Below, piece by piece: positions 58,559 through 64,000 of a stretch of DNA of 64,000 nucleotides. Source of the stretch: Pseudo-nitzschia pungens (Eukaryota > Bacillariophyta > Bacillariophyceae > Bacillariales > Bacillariaceae); the NCBI GenBank assembly GCA_037355855.1, contig CM074763.1, positions 496,001 to 560,000 of the forward strand, given 5' to 3'. The notes beneath the pieces were generated by a model, which saw only the letters and a list, made by a program, of their open reading frames with translations, was not told where the DNA came from and made no database searches. A program made the position numbers and the translations under genes. The number at the start of each line of letters is the position of its first letter. Position 1 is the first letter of the stretch.

Positions 58559-60278
58559 TTATTCTCTAGAACTGATGTTGATTTTCAAAAACGGCTTGGA
58601 TTTCATCGTAATGGAATTTGTGAACGTGAAATTGGTACCTCGAAGAGAGTCGGCCAAACGGATGTGGAAATGACGAATCAAAGGAGCCAACAATAGCTTT
58701 GCTTCCATTTCGGCAAAGTGGTATCCTATACAATTCCTCGGTCCGTTGGAGAAAGGCATGTACGCATATTTGTGACTCGAAGGATGCTCTTCGCCAAGCC
58801 AGCGTTCCGGCATGAATGTTTCTGGATCTTTCCAATATTTGGGATGCCTGTGGAGCAGATGGATGGGGATTGTCATACGTGTGTTTGCCGAAACTTTGAT
58901 GCCCTTGAATACTTCGTCTTTTGCGGTGTGGCGAATAATCATTCCGGCGGATGGGTAGAGACGAAGGACTTCTCTCATGAAGGCGTTGAAGTATACCATC
59001 TCTTGTATCATTTCTATCGATATGTCAGTCTTCTTGTCTTTGTGAGAATGTTTCTCGATGTCCTCAAAAACCTTCTGCTGTATGTCTGGATACCTACACA
59101 ATGCGAAAATTGACCAGTAACACCAAGTAGAAGTAGTCTCGTGACCAGCCAGAATGAAAGTTTTTACTTCGTCCCGGAGTTCCTCCATCGCAAGACTGTT
59201 CCTCGAAGATTTTTTCACATCGGAGTTCTCGGCATCGAGCAGCCTCTGCAGGAGAGATATAGACGATTTCGTTCGACTCGCTTTCTCATCCTTCGAATCA
59301 TTGCAACTTTCTACTTTTTTTTGCTTTTCGAGTTTTCTTTGGGCTTCCGAAATAACTTCATCCACGGCTTCGTCCAGCATTTTACTTGCTCTCATGGTTG
59401 AAAAATCTAGGAATGATATACTCAGTATATTGAAAAGGATTCGACGGGTTGTATTGTGAAAGAGGTCGGCCATGGCAGCCATAATCTTGTCGTTTACAGA
59501 ATTTTCCTGGACGGTGCTCTCGTCGTCAGCATCAATCCAGCGTTCCAGCGAATCAAGACCGTGGAAGTTGTGCGAGAACGCAACCTCTCCAATTATATCC
59601 AGAGTGAGCATCGACATGTGGACGTTTACCTCTATTTCTCTTCCACCAACCTTTTCCCAGTAACCGATGAATCTCGACATCACCTTTGGCAAAAAATTCC
59701 CGAGAGATTCACGTATTTGGCCTGGTTGAAAGAAAGGGTGGATGATTCGTCTGTGTCGTTGCCAATCCTTTCCTTCCAACGTCACCAAGCCGTTTCCGGA
59801 AAGAGGAATCAACCCACGAAGATTCTTCATGAACCGTGGGTTTTCTCCATAATTTGAAAAGAGTATTTCCTTAACTATATCAGCATCCAAAACCATAAGC
59901 GAATGTACGCCAAGGGGTAACGAGTAATGGATGAATTTCGTATCCAAACCAGACTTCCTCCACCATCGTCTGTGAGGTTCCAAAAAGGGTTCGCTACGAA
60001 TCTTTCCAAATTGTCCTAATCGAATGATAACTTGATTGAGTCAGTGACCAAATTGCTTCAATAATTTATTTGCAATCGTGAATATCATTCTCGAGAAATG
60101 GGCTTCGCAACTATTGACCGCGTATCATGTTCTTACCGGTTACAAAGGAGCCATCACGAGGGCCGGGAAATGACCAATAAGGCGATGTCCTAAATTTTAC
60201 ATACAGCCACAGCAACTTTACAGTACAGCAAGCTGCTACAAATGCAACGACGTTCAGTGGCCCGATAAAATCAATCAT
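58559..60278 (-). CDS. Cytochrome P450 (CYP4-clan-like), microsomal
   Basis: Two minus-strand exons, 60278-60137 and 60015-58559, are joined across a 121-nt intron (CCG|GTAAGA...GATTAG|GA), giving 532 residues (SFVTG-G-QFGKIRSEPF). Exon 1 encodes an N-terminal membrane anchor (NVVAFVAACCTVKLLWLYV) and the Pro-rich hinge SFPGPRDG. Core motifs are present: WQRHRRIIHPFF, the I-helix AGHETTST near residue 337, ExxR in REVLRLYPS (395-398), PERW, and the haem loop FSNGPRNCIG with Cys475 as iron ligand. It should be an ER mono-oxygenase taking electrons from P450 reductase. The general pattern is like CYP4-type fatty-acid hydroxylases, but the substrate cannot be assigned. Confidence 0.93.
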
Positions 60279-61167
60279 TGTCGTGTTTGCACTAAGGTTA
60301 TTGTCCGCTTTCGAAAATTTTTGATGTAATTCAGAATCCGAGAAGTTGAAAGTGTGAAGTGTGATGAGTGACGGGGAAAGTCGAGAAAGATGATGATAAT
60401 TCGACAATAATTATTCTGCGCCCATTCCTTCGCGCAAGAACATGCCATCCCCTCCGAACCCAGTATTTTTTACTTAAAAAAATGGCTTGAATACTGCTTT
60501 TTAATTAACGACCTAAACATAAAATAGATAAGTCATAGTAAATTTTGAGTGTCAGCGAAGTTCTTCATTGTTGATCTTCAATATCTCATACTATTATTAT
60601 TATTATAATTATTTGTTTTTTAAATACATTAAATCTTACTTCCAACTCGCACTTACTGTAATACATTCGAACCAGGAGCAGTGGCTCGTTTTGATTACTA
60701 TCTGTACTCTCAATGCTGATGGAATTCTTTCCTTGCTATCGGTGTTGAATGACAATATCCGTTGAGTTGCACCGCTTTGAATTCTTTTTTGTACATTGAT
60801 ACTTTGCTCTTCTTGAGAACAATGGAGGCTTTGACTACAAAAACGATGCAAGTATGGTAACAGTAACTTACAGTACAGCTTAAAAGCTTAATTCTTGTCG
60901 CTGAACGGTTTTTCATTGCGTTTCATCGCGATATGGCGGTAAGACCGTAACCTTAGTCGTATTTCTGGCGTTTTACCAAAAAAAAAGAGAGAAGAAGTTG
61001 AGAATAATGTTCTCTGTTTCTTGAACATTTATTTCTTATTATTTGTCATGTCCTGCGAATGCGAACCTCAAACCACTTTTGAAATACATAAGAAAACCTT
61101 ACCGTAACCTTACTTTTACTCTTATTCGTAATCTTATTCATATTACCGTACAGTACGAAATAAGGTT

Positions 61168-61267
61168 TACTACAAAATTCTTATCAGCTGTCCCCCGGTT
61201 CTACCGTACGTCCCCGACTACTAATTTCGACTGAAACCCGGGGACAGCTGATAGGAATTCTGTAGTA
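61168..61267. repeat. 28-bp inverted repeat with 44-bp loop
   Basis: Arms at 61168-61195 and 61240-61267 pair at 26 of 28 positions (core ATCAGCTGTCCCC / GGGGACAGCTGAT). It could be a transcript hairpin or the remnant of a small inverted-repeat element. No flanking target duplication was noticed. Confidence 0.8.
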
Positions 61268-61931
61268 TTATTTGTTTAGTGTACCGAAAATTTAGTGAGG
61301 ACTTAATTAAGAAGGCATTTGTTTCTGCATTAAAATGAGTTTCCTTGTTTTTTCGGTAAGATTACGATCCAGTTCTTTCCACTTTGAGGAAGTAAGTAAA
61401 ATGTTCCGAAATAATTGACCACCTAGCACATACAAGGTTGACTGTCAATTGTTCTTTTTGGGTAAAATTTTCCTCAACTACTTCCTTATGCCTGGTTGGA
61501 CACTATTATATCAGTGGTATTGGTCTCGCTTTCATGGGGACTTGAACAGGGACTGTCCCGCCCTGCAATTGTGATTTCACCGCATGAAAGGGTTCCACCT
61601 GGCATTTGAACCTATAGGAAGGTTCTTTGGAAAGCTGAGATACTAAACTTTTTTCTAGCAATAGTAGGTAATAGAAACAAGAAGAGAGTTCTTGTACCTT
61701 CACTTCTGTTCCAAAGAGACCCATTTTATAGCCTGGGTGCCGTGTCCCATTTGCATTTTTGTGGTCAATGAGGGACCCAACGCATGTCGCAAGGTATGTA
61801 TGCCCTAATATCCATGGATCATACAAGTACGGTAGGCATCATCAAATCAAAATATCAACACGGTAATCTTATGCCATGTGCCCATGTCGTACCATCTGTC
61901 CAACTCAGCTTCTTGTACTGGTAAGTTACCT

Positions 61932-61941
61932 GTAACCTTAC
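61932..61941. promoter_or_regulatory. GTAACCTTAC motif
   Basis: Lies about 200 bp upstream of the INSIG-like start at 62140, with GGTAAGGTAC a little closer at about 61995. Role inferred from recurrence. Confidence 0.3.
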
Positions 61942-62139
61942 TCGAGATCGGAGATGAGTAAGATGAATCATCGGTGATTGCGTCATCAGCTATCGGTAAG
62001 GTACAAGTAAAATCTTAGTATATCATGGTACGTACGTATTTCGGGTTCCGGTTCTTCTGAACGAACAGATCCGGATTTCAGATCTCGAACACTTTTTTGT
62101 TTCCTTCATGCCAGACATGTGTATTTTTTGAAGACTTCG

Positions 62140-63081
62140 ATGAGGACCCTCAGCTATTCCACCAGTGCGAAGCTGTTTGCTACCGGCGCAACCCTCGGAC
62201 CGATTGTAGATTCTCTTCACAATCAATGTTTGCTCCGCTATGACGTTCTTCCGATTGCTTTGGAATGGCCCGAGGCGTTTCATCGACAGCAAAACACAGT
62301 AGCAGGCATCGCCACGGTGGGCGACGTCTTTGGCAGCATTACCGAGCAGTACCCCTACTTTTTCTGCTCCAGTTGGACCGTGCCTCCTCTTTTGGGATTT
62401 GCCTACGTCATTCTTGGAGGGCTATTGCCTCGGATCGTAGAATCGTTCTCGGAATCGTTCTCGACGAAACAATCGAACCAAGAATCACCGTCGTATGAAA
62501 AAATCACGAAACCAATACCAGCGCCGTCTTCAGCAGAGCAACTCCGGATGCGGGCGATTCTGGCAGTTTCATCTACAGCGTTAATTATCAAACTGTCGGA
62601 ATTTTTGGAAACACATCCCCATGTTTTCGATAATTTGACTCTCGCGCAAGGTCAACTGGACGGAACAACGCTTTCCGTATTGGTCATGATTGCAGCAGCC
62701 ATAACGCAATGGGTGCTATTGGATGGATCTATTACGGCTCTACTGGTGGCTGGGGTGACAGCAATTGGTGGACCTCTAAGTGAATTGCCATTTGTTGGCC
62801 ATGGCGTTTGGACATATCTCGAGGGAGCTGGCGATTACTTTCCATTGCAAAATGTGTTGCCAAATGCAGCTACTACGATCGGGAGCGACGGAAACAATCT
62901 ATTAATACAGTTACTCCCATTTGTGTTTGGGACGGCCAACTACAGAGATCTGGCGTTATCGAGCATTACTGGACCTTGTTATTTCGCGGTAACAATGGAC
63001 GCCATTGCACTCGGCAGATGGTTCGACAGTTCACCGCTGCCGTCATCACCAACGTCATCACTCGATAACGCCACAAGATGA
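62140..63081 (+). CDS. INSIG-like multi-span membrane protein
   Basis: 313 residues from ATG at 62140; the frame is open to 62119, but the codon there is GTG. Hydrophobic segments are arranged like INSIG: AKLFATGATLGPIVDSLHNQ, then SSWTVPPLLGFAYVILGGLL, two helices after a charged Ser/Pro linker (ILAVSSTALIIKLSEFLE and LSVLVMIAAAITQWVLLDGS), ALLVAGVTAIGGPL, and LPFVFGTANY with ITGPCYFAVTMDAIALGRWF near the end. The WxxPPxxG and final GPCxFAxxxxxxxLGR patterns are the main reason for the call. Animal and yeast INSIG proteins retain sterol-sensing partners in the ER; related proteins of unclear role occur in algae and plants. Assignment is by pattern and moderate. Confidence 0.6.
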   Translation: MRTLSYSTSAKLFATGATLGPIVDSLHNQCLLRYDVLPIALEWPEAFHRQQNTVAGIATVGDVFGSITEQYPYFFCSSWTVPPLLGFAYVILGGLLPRIVESFSESFSTKQSNQESPSYEKITKPIPAPSSAEQLRMRAILAVSSTALIIKLSEFLETHPHVFDNLTLAQGQLDGTTLSVLVMIAAAITQWVLLDGSITALLVAGVTAIGGPLSELPFVGHGVWTYLEGAGDYFPLQNVLPNAATTIGSDGNNLLIQLLPFVFGTANYRDLALSSITGPCYFAVTMDAIALGRWFDSSPLPSSPTSSLDNATR

Positions 63082-63158
63082 CTATTTCAAAACAACAGTG
63101 GAACTAAAAAAGGTATATTCTTCGTTACAAACGTTTGAATCCTCAGTCGTCCGTTGTT

Positions 63159-63174
63159 TGTGTGTGTGTGTGTG
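63159..63174. repeat. (TG)n dinucleotide run
   Basis: About eight TG units between the INSIG-like gene and the F-box/LON gene. Confidence 0.8.
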
Positions 63175-63221
63175 TTTATGCGTGTTAATGTGTATCACGT
63201 TTGCGTGCATCATTAACTTAC

Positions 63222-64000
63222 GTGGTCCGGGGGCAACCGCCAGGCCTTTGCATAAAAGAGATTGTAGGCACTCCTTCGCAACCAGATGCGATCAAGCTTC
63301 ACCCACGCCACGGGCAGCAGCCGAACGTCGGCCGTCCCGCGATCGTATGTGTGGCACCACACGAGTTGAACAAGACACGCCAATTCCCCCGGTGCCACTC
63401 TCCCTAGGCACGCGTGTATCAAAAACGGCGGGGTCCACACGCCATTCTGTTGCCCGATCCGGATCTTTCCTCCGTTGGAGGCCTCCTCGGGATTCTCACA
63501 TCCCATGATCAACTCGTGAACCATCACGCGATATCGAGGCTCGAACAAATGGAGACCATAAATTTCACCGATTTGCAAATAGCAGGGCATTATGAAGACC
63601 GGGGCGTTGAAATAAATATGGCTCGTCAGTACTCTTCTATAAATGTCTCGGCAACCCTGATAATTTTCGAACTGCTCCTTCAGCGACCGGATTGTTTTCT
63701 GCAGAGACTCCATCTCATCCTCGTCCACATCCAAAATATCTTGCTGCAACGGAAGAAGTCTCGCAAGGCCCTCCCTCCATAACATTCCGTGGTGTTTGTT
63801 CCCAAGTTGTCTCAGCAGCACCGGCTCCCAAAAGTAATCCAGGGCCACGAAATCATTGAACTCCTTGTTCACGAGCGGCAGGGTCGATGTCAGCGCGCCT
63901 AGTTGATACTCGCCGATTCTTCGTTCAAAGGGCGCCTCGGCGACGAAGGACAGGATCAGCTTGCGAATGTCATCGTCGAATAGTTCCCATTGAGGGAAAC
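63222..64000 (-). CDS. F-box-like and LON substrate-binding domain protein, partial
   Basis: The minus-strand frame is open from the right edge of the window, so the N terminus is missing. The first visible residues (FPQWELFDDDIRKLILSFVA, then LGALTSTLPLVNKEFNDF) look like an F-box. A coiled region follows (DEDEMESLQKTIRSLKEQFE), then a LON N-terminal-type domain (APVFIMPCYLQIGEIYGLHL, FEPRYRVMVHELIMG, HACLGRVAP). F-box plus LON proteins, like cereblon-type LON proteins, are usually ubiquitin-ligase adaptors; that role is inference. After PPDH the strand reads C|GTAAGT, a strong donor, so a further 3' exon probably lies between 63084 and about 63145 (one option ends at a TAG at 63082-63084), which would put its stop directly against the INSIG-like stop. 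Confidence 0.75.

Larger units (their letters stand above)
60279..62139. other. Intergenic with motif copies and a hairpin
   Basis: AT-rich. GTAACCTTAG at 60947-60956, AAACCTTACCGTAACCTTAC at 61093-61112 and GTAACCTTAC at 61932-61941 are copies of the dispersed motif. A hairpin at 61168-61267 is listed separately. No gene is supported; the 106-aa frame at 61506-61826 lacks features. Confidence 0.45.

Noticed and set aside
61506..61826. 106-codon minus-strand frame considered as a retroelement or tRNA-like fragment
   Set aside because: No reverse-transcriptase or integrase motif and no cloverleaf could be drawn.
1..64000. tRNA or rRNA genes
   Set aside because: Scanned by eye for B-box-like GTTCGANTCC; the hits lie inside coding sequence or lack a matching arm. 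A covariance-model search would be needed to exclude them.

Overview
This window is eukaryotic nuclear DNA, and the gene features point to a diatom (stramenopile), most likely a pennate one. Four lines support this. Genes lie on both strands, separated by 0.3-3 kb of AT-richer sequence, with no operons. Several genes have GT-AG introns of about 70-225 nt that restore frame exactly. Several proteins start with a signal peptide followed at once by an Phe/Trp-containing ASAFAP-like motif, the heterokont plastid-targeting signature. Ordinary eukaryotic genes are present: RPB6, ECM29, a TAT-SF1/CUS2-type splicing factor, CTP synthase and a microsomal P450. Species cannot be fixed from sequence alone.

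Layout. 0-7 kb: a histidine phosphatase, a 1.6-kb GC-rich minisatellite (about 2.46-4.09 kb) and a small plastid-type membrane protein. 7-14.6 kb: a HAT/TPR poly-Q protein, a large Tudor-like + SANT/Myb nuclear protein and a mitochondrial adrenodoxin-type ferredoxin. 15.7-28.2 kb: a plastid-type membrane protein, a membrane-anchored phosphoesterase-like protein on a Pro/Thr stalk, a GYF-like + RRM splicing factor, a second histidine phosphatase, a thylakoid-lumen FKBP and a two-exon aldehyde-dehydrogenase-like protein. 28.8-30.7 kb: GC-rich sequence with only broken coding fragments. 31.1-37.4 kb: three-exon CTP synthase with a plastid-type leader, RPB6 and a four-exon secreted, probably GPI-anchored protein. 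39-49.9 kb: a protein with two ubiquitin-like segments, divergent from a proteasome adaptor ECM29 gene whose reading frame is broken about six times. 50.7-53.4 kb: a repetitive, helix-rich protein with a secretory/plastid-like leader. 54.5-55.9 kb: 277 perfect copies of AATTG. 56.4-64 kb: an NAA80-ACTMAP fusion, a P450, an INSIG-like membrane protein and an F-box/LON protein running off the right edge.

The most striking item is the single-exon gene at 56369-58321. It joins, in one polypeptide, a GNAT domain resembling the actin N-terminal acetyltransferase NAA80 and a C39-like cysteine protease domain resembling the actin maturation protease ACTMAP (C19orf54). In animals these act one after the other on the actin N terminus as separate proteins; here one protein appears to carry both steps.

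Other points of note are a short dispersed motif (TAACCTTAC or its complement) found upstream of most genes and not noticed in exons, two very different tandem arrays, and clustered frame breaks in ECM29. Gene models were built by hand from open frames and splice-site fit, so exon edges marked tentative need transcript data.
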